From contig CAVHIG010000032.1 in assembly GCA_963636105.1 (NCBI GenBank), positions 1 through 21,439 on the forward strand: a stretch of 21,439 nt of DNA. Reading direction: 5' to 3'. The position numbers were made by a program, and so were the translations under genes. Shown here piece by piece: positions 1-8,493 of this stretch (positions within the stretch are counted from its first letter, which is position 1; each line of letters starts with the position of its first letter). This stretch comes from CAVHIG01 sp963636105. Its GTDB lineage: Bacteria; Bacillota; Clostridia; Peptostreptococcales; Anaerovoracaceae. Below the pieces are notes generated by a model. That model saw only the letters and a list, made by a program, of their open reading frames with translations, was not told the DNA's origin and did no database searches.

Positions 1-100
1 GCTTAGCTGTCTCCTGCGAGGAGCACCAGGCCAAAGACAGGTGCAGCCCCAAATCTTCAAGGTCTTGTGAGCTTGTAAAAGTATACTTTTCCAAATTTAT
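1..100 (+). repeat. Left copy of an inverted end repeat
   Basis: This non-coding stretch lies downstream of plsY. It matches the other end of the window in inverted orientation. GCCCCAAATCTTC at 46-58 is exact against the minus strand of 21330-21342. The 24 nt at 77-100 match the minus strand of 21287-21310 at 22 positions. Farther out, GCTGTCT (6-12) and AGACAG (35-40) can pair, as the equivalent blocks do in the other copy. It contains the perfect palindrome AAAAGTATACTTTT (77-90). No clear terminator with a T-run is seen for the plsY operon here. The outer limit is not visible because the window ends. Confidence 0.6.
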
Positions 101-852
101 TTCTTAAAGCTCAGCTTCGGTTCCTCGCCTTTGAATATCCGCACGATATTGCTCCTGTGCTTTACAATCACAATGAGCGCCATCAAGCAGGCGATTCCCG
201 TAAATTCCGGCATAAACGCATATGCCAGAAAAGGCACACTCAGCGCTCCGCATATTGAGCCCGGCGACACCCTGCGCGTCAGCACTACGACCACTGCCAC
301 TATGAGCAGCGCAAAAAGCCCTATAGGCGGACAAATGCTCACAAGCGCCCCGAAAGCCGTCGCCACGCCCTTTCCGCCCTTAAACTTAAAAATCATCGGC
401 CACACATGCCCCATAAGCACGCAAAGCGCGCAAAGCATCGGCAGAAGCGAGGACATAAAGATGACCTGCGCCGTTTCCGCACGAGCAATCTCAAAGGAGG
501 CTCCCATCTGAGCATCCAGCCAAAAGCCCGCAAAGCGCCCCAAAAGCACCGCGACTACGCCCTTTCCTATATCGATGACAAGGGTAATGAGCGCCGCCTT
601 TTTTCCGAGGACACGCAGCACATTTGTCGTACCCGCGTTTCCGCTGCCTTCTTTTTTTATATCAATTCCGCTCATCCGCCCGAGTATGATAGCAGGCGAA
701 ATATTGCCCAAAAGATATGCCGCCAGCACGCAAAGCGCGGCTACTGCCAGCATCCATCCCTCAAAATTTTCCAAAGTACCGCAAAAGCCTCCTCCCGACA
801 CAAGTACCGCGGTAGAACCGTCAGCCCCACCTATTATTCCCATATTTTCCAT
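97..852 (-). CDS. plsY: Glycerol-3-phosphate acyltransferase PlsY with N-terminal extension
   Basis: PlsY is an integral membrane enzyme that moves the acyl group from acyl-phosphate (made by PlsX) to sn-glycerol-3-phosphate, giving lysophosphatidate. The 251-residue product has several hydrophobic segments and the family blocks GSGNAGTTNVLR, GHVWPMIFKFKGGKGVAT and RRVSPGSI, which bind phosphate and glycerol phosphate. It is longer than usual (about 200-220 residues): roughly 33 residues precede the normal start region (MLAVAALCVLAAYLLGN). That extension contains GIIGGADGSTAVLVSG, discussed in the findings. The ATG at 852 lies 5 nt after the der stop behind a weak AAGGCGG-like site; an ATG at 753 (Met34), preceded by GAGGG, would give a conventional-length PlsY. 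It is the last gene of the plsX operon. Function is certain; the start is not. Confidence 0.95.
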   Translation of the reverse strand: MENMGIIGGADGSTAVLVSGGGFCGTLENFEGWMLAVAALCVLAAYLLGNISPAIILGRMSGIDIKKEGSGNAGTTNVLRVLGKKAALITLVIDIGKGVVAVLLGRFAGFWLDAQMGASFEIARAETAQVIFMSSLLPMLCALCVLMGHVWPMIFKFKGGKGVATAFGALVSICPPIGLFALLIVAVVVVLTRRVSPGSICGALSVPFLAYAFMPEFTGIACLMALIVIVKHRSNIVRIFKGEEPKLSFKK

Positions 853-857
853 TTCAG

Positions 858-2180
858 CTATTCCGCCTTTTCGCCCTTTTCTCTGAAGACAAACTTTATC
901 GAGGTGCCCTCAAAGCCAAAGCCCTCTCTGATCTTGTTTTCAAGATAGCGCGAATAAGAAAAATGCATGAGATCACGCTTATTTATCTGGAACGAGAATA
1001 GCGGCGGCTTTACGCCCACCTGAGTCACATAGTAGATTTTGAGGCGCTTGCCCTTGTCCGAAGGCGGCTGCTTCATCATCTGCGCATCCGTAATGAGCGC
1101 GTTGAGCTGACCCGTCGGCACACGAAGAGAGCGGCACTGCGCCACATACTCGGCCATTTCCATAACCTTATTTATCCTTTGATGCTCGAGCACCGAGATA
1201 AATATCACAGGCGCATAGGACATAAATTGCAGCTCCTTTGCGATATTCTTCTCGTAATCACGCATAGTATTTGTCTCTTTTTCCACAAGATCCCATTTAT
1301 TTACAACTACGACGATGCCCTTTCCGGCCTCATGCGCGACACCCGCGATTTTCTTGTCCTGCTCTGTGATGCCCTCTGCAGCGTCTATCATCAAAAGGCA
1401 CACATCGCAGCGCTCTATAGCCGCCACCGCCCTTATGACGCTGAAGCGCTCTATGTCCTCATTTACGCGGCTTTTCCTTCTGATTCCGGCCGTATCTATG
1501 AGTATGTATTCGTTTTCACCATGCGTAAACGGCGTATCTATGGAGTCGCGCGTAGTGCCTGCTATAGGCGATACTATCACGCGTTTTTCGCCCAAAAGCT
1601 CATTTATGAGCGAGGATTTTCCCACATTCGGCTTGCCTATAACAGCGATCTTTGTCACATCCTCATCGTCATCAGACTCGCCGTGCGGAAATGCCTCCAC
1701 AACCTCATCGAGCACATCACCCAAATTCAGCATATTTGCTGCCGAAATAGGAATGGGCTCACCGAGACCGAGCTCGTAAAAATCGTAAAAATCGTCCGTT
1801 TTCTTCGGTGAATCGAGCTTATTTACCGTCAGCACTACCTTTTTGCCGGTGCGAAGCAGCATGTTTGCCACCTCACGGTCCGCTGTAGTGAGGCCTTCCT
1901 TGCCGTCCACCATAAAAATGATGGCATCCGCCATATCCATTGCGATCTGTGCCTGCTGGCGCATCTGGCTCAAAATCACGTCCTTGCTTTCGGGCTCTAT
2001 ACCGCCTGTGTCTATAAGGCCAAACCATCTGCCGCGCCACTCGGCCTCGGCATAGATTCTGTCCCTTGTCACACCCGGTGTATCCTCTACGATGGAGATT
2101 CTCCTCCCCACCACCTTATTGAAAAATGTGGATTTTCCTACATTTGGTCTGCCCACGACAGCCACAATGGGTTTACTCAT
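858..2180 (-). CDS. der: Ribosome assembly GTPase Der (EngA)
   Basis: Der is a tandem-GTPase needed for late assembly of the 50S ribosomal subunit. The 440 residues have the standard layout. GTPase domain 1 has GRPNVGKS at 10-17, DTPGVTRD at 33-40, DTGG at 58-61 and NKLD at 120-123. An acidic linker (ESDDDEDV, near 168-175) follows. GTPase domain 2 has GKPNVGKS at 182-189, DTAGIRRKS near 229-237 and NKWD at 294-297. The C-terminal KH-like domain ends in a basic tail. The ATG at 2180 overlaps the end of ftsY by 8 nt and has GGGAG at 9-nt spacing, so translation is probably coupled. Length and motifs are normal for the family. Confidence 0.98.
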   Translation of the reverse strand: MSKPIVAVVGRPNVGKSTFFNKVVGRRISIVEDTPGVTRDRIYAEAEWRGRWFGLIDTGGIEPESKDVILSQMRQQAQIAMDMADAIIFMVDGKEGLTTADREVANMLLRTGKKVVLTVNKLDSPKKTDDFYDFYELGLGEPIPISAANMLNLGDVLDEVVEAFPHGESDDDEDVTKIAVIGKPNVGKSSLINELLGEKRVIVSPIAGTTRDSIDTPFTHGENEYILIDTAGIRRKSRVNEDIERFSVIRAVAAIERCDVCLLMIDAAEGITEQDKKIAGVAHEAGKGIVVVVNKWDLVEKETNTMRDYEKNIAKELQFMSYAPVIFISVLEHQRINKVMEMAEYVAQCRSLRVPTGQLNALITDAQMMKQPPSDKGKRLKIYYVTQVGVKPPLFSFQINKRDLMHFSYSRYLENKIREGFGFEGTSIKFVFREKGEKAE

Positions 2181-3069
2181 TTGAAATCACTCCCTTTGCA
2201 AATTCTGCCGGATCAAATTTCTTCAGGTCATCAATGCCCTCGCCCACTCCGATAAATTTCACAGCCATGTCAAATTCGTCGGCAATTGTGATCGCGATAC
2301 CGCCCTTTGCCGTACCGTCAAGCTTTGTGAGCACTATGCCCGTCAAATCCGCCACCTCTTTGAATTCCTGAGCCTGGGAAACCGCGTTTTTACCCGTAGT
2401 CGCGTCCAGCACCAAAAGAGTCTCGCGCGCCGCTCCCGGAAATTCCCTGTCTATGACCTTATTCATCTTTTCAAGCTCGGCCATAAGATTTTTCTTTGTC
2501 TGCAGCCTGCCGGCCGTATCGCAGATCAAAACATCGATATTCTTTGCCTTTGCGGACTGTATCGCGTCATAGATGACAGCCGAAGGATCTGCCCCCTCGC
2601 CGTGCCTTACGACATTTACGCCTGTTCTCTTGCCCCAGATTTCAAGCTGCTCCGCCGCAGCCGCACGGAAGGTATCCGCAGCCGCGAGCATGACGGTCTT
2701 CCCCTCTGCCTTGAGCTTATGAGCGAGCTTTCCTATAGTGGTCGTCTTGCCGCCGCCATTTATGCCTATCATCGTAATTACAAGAGGCACATCCTCGCAT
2801 AGCTTATGGCGCTCACCCTTGTCCATGAGATCCGCTATAATGGCAGCGAGCCGCTCTCTCACGCTGTCCGCGTCATTCAGACGATCCATCCTTATATCAT
2901 GCCTCAATTGCTCCGTAATCTTCATGGTGGTCTCCATGCCGATGTCGGAGGTTATGAGTATCTCCTCAAGCTCTTCGAGCAGTTCTTCATCGACCTTGCC
3001 TCTTGCAAGCACCGCGTCTCCGATCTTCTCGGAAAGCCTGCCAAAAAAGCCCTTCTTCTTTTCAAACAT
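2173..3069 (-). CDS. ftsY: Signal recognition particle receptor FtsY
   Basis: FtsY is the membrane-associated SRP receptor GTPase that docks ribosome-nascent chain-SRP complexes at the SecYEG translocon. The 298-residue protein is almost only the NG domain. A helical N domain (about 1-90) is followed by a G domain with GINGGGKT at 102-109, the insertion-box motif DTFRAAAAEQL at 132-142, DTAGR at 184-188 and TKLDGTAKGG in the last quarter. The long acidic A domain of proteobacterial FtsY is absent, as is usual in Firmicutes. The start at 3069 has AAGGAG 6-7 nt upstream, and smc ends only 10 nt before. ffh and ylxM, which often follow ftsY in Firmicutes, are not here; der follows instead. Confidence 0.98.
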   Translation of the reverse strand: MFEKKKGFFGRLSEKIGDAVLARGKVDEELLEELEEILITSDIGMETTMKITEQLRHDIRMDRLNDADSVRERLAAIIADLMDKGERHKLCEDVPLVITMIGINGGGKTTTIGKLAHKLKAEGKTVMLAAADTFRAAAAEQLEIWGKRTGVNVVRHGEGADPSAVIYDAIQSAKAKNIDVLICDTAGRLQTKKNLMAELEKMNKVIDREFPGAARETLLVLDATTGKNAVSQAQEFKEVADLTGIVLTKLDGTAKGGIAITIADEFDMAVKFIGVGEGIDDLKKFDPAEFAKGVISNE

Positions 3070-3079
3070 ATATTTCTCC

Positions 3080-6000
3080 TTATCCTACATAATCCTCTTC
3101 CGTAAACGAGCCCAGCCTCAGCGACAGAAGCTTTGATATACCGCGCTCCGGCATAGTCACGCCATACAGCACATCCGCATGCTCCATCGTAGCCTTCTGA
3201 TGCGTGATGAGCGCAAATTGTATATCGTGGAAGTTCTTGAGATAATTTGCAAATCTGTCGATATTCGCATCATCCAGCGCCGCCTCCACCTCATCAAGTA
3301 TGCAAAACGGTGTCGGCTTGGACCTGAGCACCGCAAACATAAGCGCAATCGCCGTCATAGTCTTTTCGCCACCGGACATCAAATTCAGATTTTGCAATTT
3401 CTTTCCCGGAGGCTGAGCTATTATCTCAATGCCGGTCTCCAGCGGATTGTTTTCGTCCTCAAGCCGAAGCTCCGCATGACCACCGCCGAAAAGCTCCTGA
3501 AACACAGCCTCGAAATTTCCGGCCACGGCATCAAAGCTCTCCTTGAAGCGCGTCCTTATGGTCCTATCCATATCGTCTATTATCTTTTTGAGCGAATCCG
3601 CGGCCTCCACTATGTCCGCGCGCTGATCCGCAAGGAATTTGAAACGATCGTTTACGGACTCATATTCGCTGATCGCGCCCACATTTATATCGCCGAGCTC
3701 CTTCATGCGATTTTTTATCTCGCGATTTTCCTTGACCGCCGCGGATATTGAAATATCAGGATTTCTAAGCTCAAGCGCCTGCATGTACGGCACCTCAAAC
3801 TCCTCCCAGAGCTTGTTTTTATATGACTCCAGCTGCAGCTCATTTCTGTCGAGCTTCGCCTGGGATTGGTATTTTGCGTCCCGGCATTGCTCAAGCCTTC
3901 TCTCAAGCTCCTCCTTCTCGTGCACAGCCTCATTTGCCTCACGAGTCAGCTGAGCCTTTTCCTCCGTAATCTCCTCAAGGTAGCTGTCAAGGCGTTCCTT
4001 TTCTTCCTGTTTTTCGGAAAGCTCCTCCGGCGAAATTCCTCCGCCCTCAAGAAGCCCCTTTCTCTGCCTTGCGATCTCATCTATCTCCGCGTTTCTGCGC
4101 TCGATTCCGTTTTTCAGGCTTGCGATCTCAGTCTCTATGCGCTCCGCGATGGCATCCGCGCTCGCCTTTTCATTTTCGCAGGCATTCGCGGCCATCCTCG
4201 CCTTTGTAATCTCCTCGCTCGCCTGCTTCAGAAGCTCGCTCACGCGCTCATGCTCCGAAAGCGCGGTCTCCCCCGCCGTTTCCGCAAGAGTAGCCTGCGC
4301 ACGGAAGTCTTCAATCTCACGTCGCATCTCCTCAATCATCTCGGCAGAAGAGCTTTGCTCGGCATCTATGGAATCCATCTCACGCCTACGCTTTTCGCGC
4401 GCGGAATCGAGATCCTTTGCGGCCTCCCTTTCGATACGCAGCTCATTTTCCTTTGAGAGCAGGCTCATTTCAAGGCTTTTCAGCTCTTCGGACTGGTTTT
4501 GTCCCGTCTCTTGCGCTTCTTCGAGGAAACGGCGCAGCTCTCCGAGCCTTTCGGCCGTGTCGTTTTTCGCCTCTGTCAGCGAGCTGAGCTCATTTGCGAG
4601 CTTTTCTACCTCGGCCTTTCTTTCGAGAAGGTTTGCCGTCTTATTTTTATACGCGCCGCCTGTGATGGCACCGCCGGTATTTATGATCTCACCCTCAAGG
4701 GTCACAAAGCGCAGACCGCCAGACGAACGCTTGGAGGCTTTTATCGCATTTTGCAAATTGTCCACAACGACCACGCGTCCGAGGAGGTACTCGACGACAG
4801 GCCTGTATTTCGGATCGTAGTCCACGCATTCGCTGCCAAAGCCTACAAAGCCCTCCACGGAGGATATGTAGCTATCCCTTACAGGACTTGATTTTACCGA
4901 GCTTATCGGAAGGAAGGTAAGCCTTCCGGCTCTTGCGGATTTGAGCGCAGCCACGGCACGCTGTGCGCTCTTGTCATCCTCGCAGACTACATTTTGCAAG
5001 GCTCCGCCAAGCGCCGTCTCTATCGCGATTTCATATCCGCCAGGTACGTCTATGAGCTCTGCCACTACGCCGCAAATTCCGGAAAGAGCGGAGCGCATCA
5101 CAAATCTTACGGCACCGCTGTAGCCCTCGTAATTTGCTTCCATCTCCTCGATGGTGCGCTTTCTCTCAGCGAGCCTTCCGACTCTTATTCTCAGGTCTTC
5201 CATGCTTTTGGAAAGCTCTCTCTCCTCGGAAAGCACCTCGCTGTATTTTTTTCTAAGCTCGTCTCTTTCTTTTTTAAGCCGGGTTATCGAATTTTCGATA
5301 GCGCTTTTTTCATTTTCAAGAGCTGCGAGTCTGCCTGCTCTGTCCGCGTCCTCGCCCTCGGTATTTTCGCCCTCGCTCAAAAGCTGGCTCCTTCGCCTTT
5401 CAAGGGCTTCGCGCATTCCGGCAAGCGATTTTATCTCAGCTTCCTTGTCATTTGCCTTTTTTCTCAGCGCAAATACCTGATTTTTCTTTTCGTCCGCGGT
5501 CATCGCGAGCCTCGAAACCTCGCCTGAAAGCTCACTGTATTTTCCAAGCTTTTCTGCGAGATCCGCCCTGAGAGCCTCAGCTCTTTTATCGGTCTCAGAC
5601 TTGTTTTCAAAGAGAGCCTTTGCGTTATTTTCTTCCTTTGAAAGCCTTTCTGAGAGCTCATCTATTTCGCCTGCGAGACGGATTTCATCCTTCTCCATGG
5701 CCGCCAGCTTTTCGGATTCGAGCTGGCTTTTGTTTGTCGCTATATTTATCTCTTCTATGAGTGCAAGCAGCTTTCCCCTGGCCTCGCCCGCGAGCATTTC
5801 AAGATTCTCACTCTTTTGCCTGCCCTGCGCCGCGGACTCATCTATCTCGACCTTGCGCTCCTTGATTTCGTCAATCTCCACGCTTGCCTCGGATATCTCA
5901 TCCTTCAGGTACTCGTTTTTGAGCTCCACTGTCTCGATATTTTTGAGCGTAATATTTATCTCAAGCTCCTTATATCTCTCACGAAGCGAAAGATATTCCT

Positions 6001-6637
6001 TGGCCTTTGCGCTGTCCTCCTTGAGTTTTGGGATTCTGTCCTCAAGCTCGCCGATTATATCGTCGGCGCGGGAAAGATTTGCGTTTGTGGTCTCGAGCCT
6101 GCGCTCGGTCTCCGCCTTTTTTGTGCGGTACATCACCACTCCGGCCGCTTCCTCAAATATCTCACGGCGCGTCTCCGGCTTTCCCGATACGATATCCGCG
6201 ATTTTGCCCTGTCCGATTATGGAATAGCCATCCACGCCTATGCCCGTATCCATGATGAGCTCACGTATGTCACGCAGCCTGCACTTACGGCCGTTTATTT
6301 CATATTCGCTTTCGCCTGAGCGAAACATGCGCCTTGTGATGGCGACCTCGCTGTAATCTATAGGAAGTATGCTTGTGCTATTATCTATGACGAGCGTAAC
6401 CTCAGCCATTCCGCGCGATTTTCTGTTTGCGGTGCCGGCAAATATGACCTCTTCCATCTTGCCTCCGCGGAGCATTTTCGGACTCTGCTCGCCCAGCACC
6501 CAGCGCAGCGCGTCGCTGATATTTGATTTTCCGCTGCCGTTTGGACCTACAATACAGGTGATGCCCTCGTTGAACTCTATGCTCACAGGGTCTGCAAAGG
6601 ATTTGAAGCCCTGCATGTCTATTCTCTTAAAATACAA
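3080..6637 (-). CDS. smc: Chromosome partition protein SMC
   Basis: SMC is the ATPase of the SMC-ScpAB condensin, which loads near the origin and folds and separates chromosomes. The order is classic. An N-terminal ABC half has Walker A GPNGSGKS about 31 residues from the chosen start and GYSIIGQGKIADI after it. Then come a long coiled coil, a hinge (GYSGAVRFVM to GGAITGG), a second coiled coil, and a C-terminal half with LMSGGEKTM and Walker B FCILDEVEAALDD. I chose the TTG at 6637 (protein beginning YFKRIDMQGFKSFADP, 1185 aa) because family members begin there and AGGTGA lies 5 nt upstream. An in-frame ATG at 6673 with GGAG nearby would add 12 residues. Either start overlaps the end of rnc. 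Confidence 0.97.
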   Translation of the reverse strand: MYFKRIDMQGFKSFADPVSIEFNEGITCIVGPNGSGKSNISDALRWVLGEQSPKMLRGGKMEEVIFAGTANRKSRGMAEVTLVIDNSTSILPIDYSEVAITRRMFRSGESEYEINGRKCRLRDIRELIMDTGIGVDGYSIIGQGKIADIVSGKPETRREIFEEAAGVVMYRTKKAETERRLETTNANLSRADDIIGELEDRIPKLKEDSAKAKEYLSLRERYKELEINITLKNIETVELKNEYLKDEISEASVEIDEIKERKVEIDESAAQGRQKSENLEMLAGEARGKLLALIEEINIATNKSQLESEKLAAMEKDEIRLAGEIDELSERLSKEENNAKALFENKSETDKRAEALRADLAEKLGKYSELSGEVSRLAMTADEKKNQVFALRKKANDKEAEIKSLAGMREALERRRSQLLSEGENTEGEDADRAGRLAALENEKSAIENSITRLKKERDELRKKYSEVLSEERELSKSMEDLRIRVGRLAERKRTIEEMEANYEGYSGAVRFVMRSALSGICGVVAELIDVPGGYEIAIETALGGALQNVVCEDDKSAQRAVAALKSARAGRLTFLPISSVKSSPVRDSYISSVEGFVGFGSECVDYDPKYRPVVEYLLGRVVVVDNLQNAIKASKRSSGGLRFVTLEGEIINTGGAITGGAYKNKTANLLERKAEVEKLANELSSLTEAKNDTAERLGELRRFLEEAQETGQNQSEELKSLEMSLLSKENELRIEREAAKDLDSAREKRRREMDSIDAEQSSSAEMIEEMRREIEDFRAQATLAETAGETALSEHERVSELLKQASEEITKARMAANACENEKASADAIAERIETEIASLKNGIERRNAEIDEIARQRKGLLEGGGISPEELSEKQEEKERLDSYLEEITEEKAQLTREANEAVHEKEELERRLEQCRDAKYQSQAKLDRNELQLESYKNKLWEEFEVPYMQALELRNPDISISAAVKENREIKNRMKELGDINVGAISEYESVNDRFKFLADQRADIVEAADSLKKIIDDMDRTIRTRFKESFDAVAGNFEAVFQELFGGGHAELRLEDENNPLETGIEIIAQPPGKKLQNLNLMSGGEKTMTAIALMFAVLRSKPTPFCILDEVEAALDDANIDRFANYLKNFHDIQFALITHQKATMEHADVLYGVTMPERGISKLLSLRLGSFTEEDYVG

Positions 6638-7352
6638 ATCCGTCACCTGCTTCAAGAGCCTGCTTCGCGGCATTTTGCTCCGCTTCCTTCTTTGTGCTGC
6701 CCTTGCCCCTTCCGATTATTCTTCCATTGCATACAAGATTTACAAAAAATGTCTTATTATGGTCAGGGCCTTCCTCTCTGTCGAGCACATAATGGATATT
6801 TGTATGCTCTCTGCCCACGGCCTGCATCTTTTCCTGCAAAGCGGTCTTGTAATCCGCCACGCCCTTTCCTGCTATCGCATTTTCTATAGTCTTTCTGAAG
6901 GCCGAAAGCACAAGCGTGCGCGCAGCCTCATAGCCGCCATCCATAAATACCGCGCCTATTATCGCTTCCATGGCATCAGCGAGTATGGAGACTCTGTCGC
7001 GGCCTCCCGTGTGCTCCTCGCCCTTTCCCATGAGCATATATTTTCCTATGCCAAAGCCTCTTGCTACATCGGCAAGAGACCTCTCGCATACTATCTGCGC
7101 GCGCAGCTTCGTGAGCCTGCCCTCCTCGCTGTGCTCAAGCCTTTTGTACAGCTCCTCACTGATGATCGCGTCGAAAAAGGCATCCCCGAGGAATTCCAAT
7201 CTTTCGTTGTTTTTGTGGTAACTTTCACGGCCTTCCTTTATGTATGAGCTATGCGTAAGTGCGTTGCGCAGGAGTGCCTCATTTTTGAAGCTATATCCGA
7301 TTATGCCCTCAAGCGCGCGATAATCATTTGCAAAAGCCTGATTACTATTCAC
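6627..7352 (-). CDS. rnc: Ribonuclease III
   Basis: RNase III cuts double-stranded RNA, including rRNA precursors, as a homodimer needing Mg2+. The 241 residues show the endonuclease domain with signature ERLEFLGDA at 50-58, a second acidic site in the DAMEAIIGAVFMDGG block, and a C-terminal double-stranded RNA-binding domain (DYKTALQEKMQ to KKEAEQNAAKQALE). The start is a GTG at 7352 with AGGAG at about 10-nt spacing. It overlaps the end of plsX by 8 nt, so coupling is likely. Its own end overlaps the smc start. Length and motifs are normal. Confidence 0.97.
   Translation of the reverse strand: MNSNQAFANDYRALEGIIGYSFKNEALLRNALTHSSYIKEGRESYHKNNERLEFLGDAFFDAIISEELYKRLEHSEEGRLTKLRAQIVCERSLADVARGFGIGKYMLMGKGEEHTGGRDRVSILADAMEAIIGAVFMDGGYEAARTLVLSAFRKTIENAIAGKGVADYKTALQEKMQAVGREHTNIHYVLDREEGPDHNKTFFVNLVCNGRIIGRGKGSTKKEAEQNAAKQALEAGDGFVF
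6643..6648 (-). promoter_or_regulatory. Ribosome binding site deciding the smc start
   Basis: AGGTGA lies inside the last codons of rnc, 5 nt upstream of the TTG at 6637-6635. It matches the 16S 3' end well, and the protein then starts at the conserved MYFKRIDMQGF position. It competes with the upstream ATG at 6673. Confidence 0.55.
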
Positions 7353-8358
7353 TTATCACTATCTCCTCTATCTCCAATACGGAATTTTCTATGATGCTTA
7401 CAACGTTTTCCTGCGCGTACGGAATGGCCTTGATTATGGTATTTTTCACTGCCTTGCCATCGGAGGAGCCATGCATCTTTACAACCGGGCCCTTTACTCC
7501 GAGTATAGGCGCTCCGCCGTATTCGGAATAATCCATGGCATTTTTCAAATCCTTGAGCTTGTTTGAAAGCAGCAAGGCTCCCATCTTCGCCTTCATGCCG
7601 TCAAGCAGCGTGTGCTTCAAATATTTCATCATGGAATATCCCATGCCCTCTGTCAGCTTGAGTATGATATTTCCCGTAAAGCCGTCGCATACGATTATGT
7701 CCACGGCGCCGCTCGGTATGTCTCTAGCCTCGATATTGCCCGCAAAGCGCAGATGGCTCTTTTGCAAAAGCTCATAGGCAGCCTTTACCATAGTCGTGCC
7801 CTTTGTCTCCTCCACGCCTATATTGGCGAGGCCTATGACAGGATTTGGCCTTCCGAGCACCTTCTCCATATATATGCTTCCCATTGTGGCGAATTCAAGC
7901 AGGTTGTTTGGCTTGCACTCCGCGTTTGCTCCCGCGTCCACAAGGAGGCTTGCTTCCTTTCCGAGTATCGGATAGATGCTTGCTATAGCCGGCCTGTCTA
8001 TACCGTGGATTCTTCCGAGTATGAAGAGTCCTCCTGCCATGAGCGCTCCCGTATTTCCGGCCGAGATAAATACATCTCCCCTGCCCTCTTTGAGCATATT
8101 GAGTCCCACTACCATGGAGGAATCCTTCTTGCTCCTTACGGCCTTTACAGGCGCGTCGCAATTTTCTATAACCTGGCTTGTATGTACGACCGATATCCTG
8201 TCGCCGTCGTATTTTTGCTTTTTCAAAAGCGCCCTGATAGCCGGCTCATCGCCCACTATGACTATTTCGTGCTCGATTTCCTTGCTTGCAAGCACTGCTC
8301 CCTCTACTACGGAAGCCGGGGCATTGTCTCCGCCCATTCCATCAAGAATTATTCTCAT
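7345..8358 (-). CDS. plsX: Phosphate acyltransferase PlsX
   Basis: PlsX makes acyl-phosphate from acyl-ACP and phosphate. It is a peripheral enzyme feeding PlsY, which is encoded at the other end of the same operon. The 337 residues begin MRIILDGMGGDNAPAS, the family hallmark with GGDNAP at 9-14. They continue with SAGNTGALMAGG, the DAGANAECKPNNLLEFA block and the C-terminal LGVKGPVVKMHGSSDG block. The ATG at 8358 follows AAGGAGAAAAAGGGAG. It is the first gene of the operon, behind a structured leader. In many Firmicutes acpP sits between plsX and rnc; here plsX overlaps rnc by 8 nt, so no acpP is present. Confidence 0.97.
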   Translation of the reverse strand: MRIILDGMGGDNAPASVVEGAVLASKEIEHEIVIVGDEPAIRALLKKQKYDGDRISVVHTSQVIENCDAPVKAVRSKKDSSMVVGLNMLKEGRGDVFISAGNTGALMAGGLFILGRIHGIDRPAIASIYPILGKEASLLVDAGANAECKPNNLLEFATMGSIYMEKVLGRPNPVIGLANIGVEETKGTTMVKAAYELLQKSHLRFAGNIEARDIPSGAVDIIVCDGFTGNIILKLTEGMGYSMMKYLKHTLLDGMKAKMGALLLSNKLKDLKNAMDYSEYGGAPILGVKGPVVKMHGSSDGKAVKNTIIKAIPYAQENVVSIIENSVLEIEEIVISE

Positions 8359-8393
8359 CTTTTCTCCCTTTTTCTCCTTTCGAACAAGTGAGG

Positions 8394-8469
8394 CACCATC
8401 CGGCAGATACGCACTTGGGTCTTGCGGAAACTGCGAGGCTCTCGCGAAATGCGCATGTGTCGTCCGGTG
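8394..8469 (-). promoter_or_regulatory. Structured 5' leader of the plsX operon
   Basis: Between the predicted promoter and plsX, the minus-strand RNA can fold into a stacked structure. CACC (8469-8466) pairs with GGTG (8397-8394). ATGCGCATTT (8456-8447) pairs with AAGTGCGTAT (8416-8407) over 10 bp with two G-U pairs. An inner hairpin GCGAG/CTCGC has a 3-nt loop (8445-8433). No T-run follows, so it is not a simple terminator. I do not recognise a known riboswitch consensus. One arm overlaps a repeat shared with larC (8409-8443). It could act on translation or mRNA stability, or be a passive repeat insertion. Confidence 0.45.
8409..8443 (+). repeat. Copy 1 of a palindrome-associated short repeat
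   Basis: The segment 8409-8434 matches 18881-18906 inside larC at 23 of 26 positions, including 15 exact nt TCTTGCGGAAACTGC. The next 9 nt (GAGGCTCTC) match GAGCCTCTC at 18922-18930 at 8 of 9 positions. The larC copy has about 15 extra nt between the two blocks. Only two copies are visible in this window. Confidence 0.4.
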
Positions 8470-8493
8470 ATTACGTATAAAAAATCAGACTAT

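Noticed and set aside
77..90. The AAAAGTATACTTTT palindrome as a terminator of the plsY operon
   Set aside because: It has no room for a loop and is AT-rich, so it would not make a stable terminator hairpin; it is better explained as part of the end repeat.
5601..6227. Long plus-strand open frames opposite smc, ftsY, der and valS, some above 200 codons
   Set aside because: They are shadows of the minus-strand genes. They are rich in Ser, Leu, Arg and Phe as expected for antisense frames, show no domains, and lack promoters or good ribosome binding sites.
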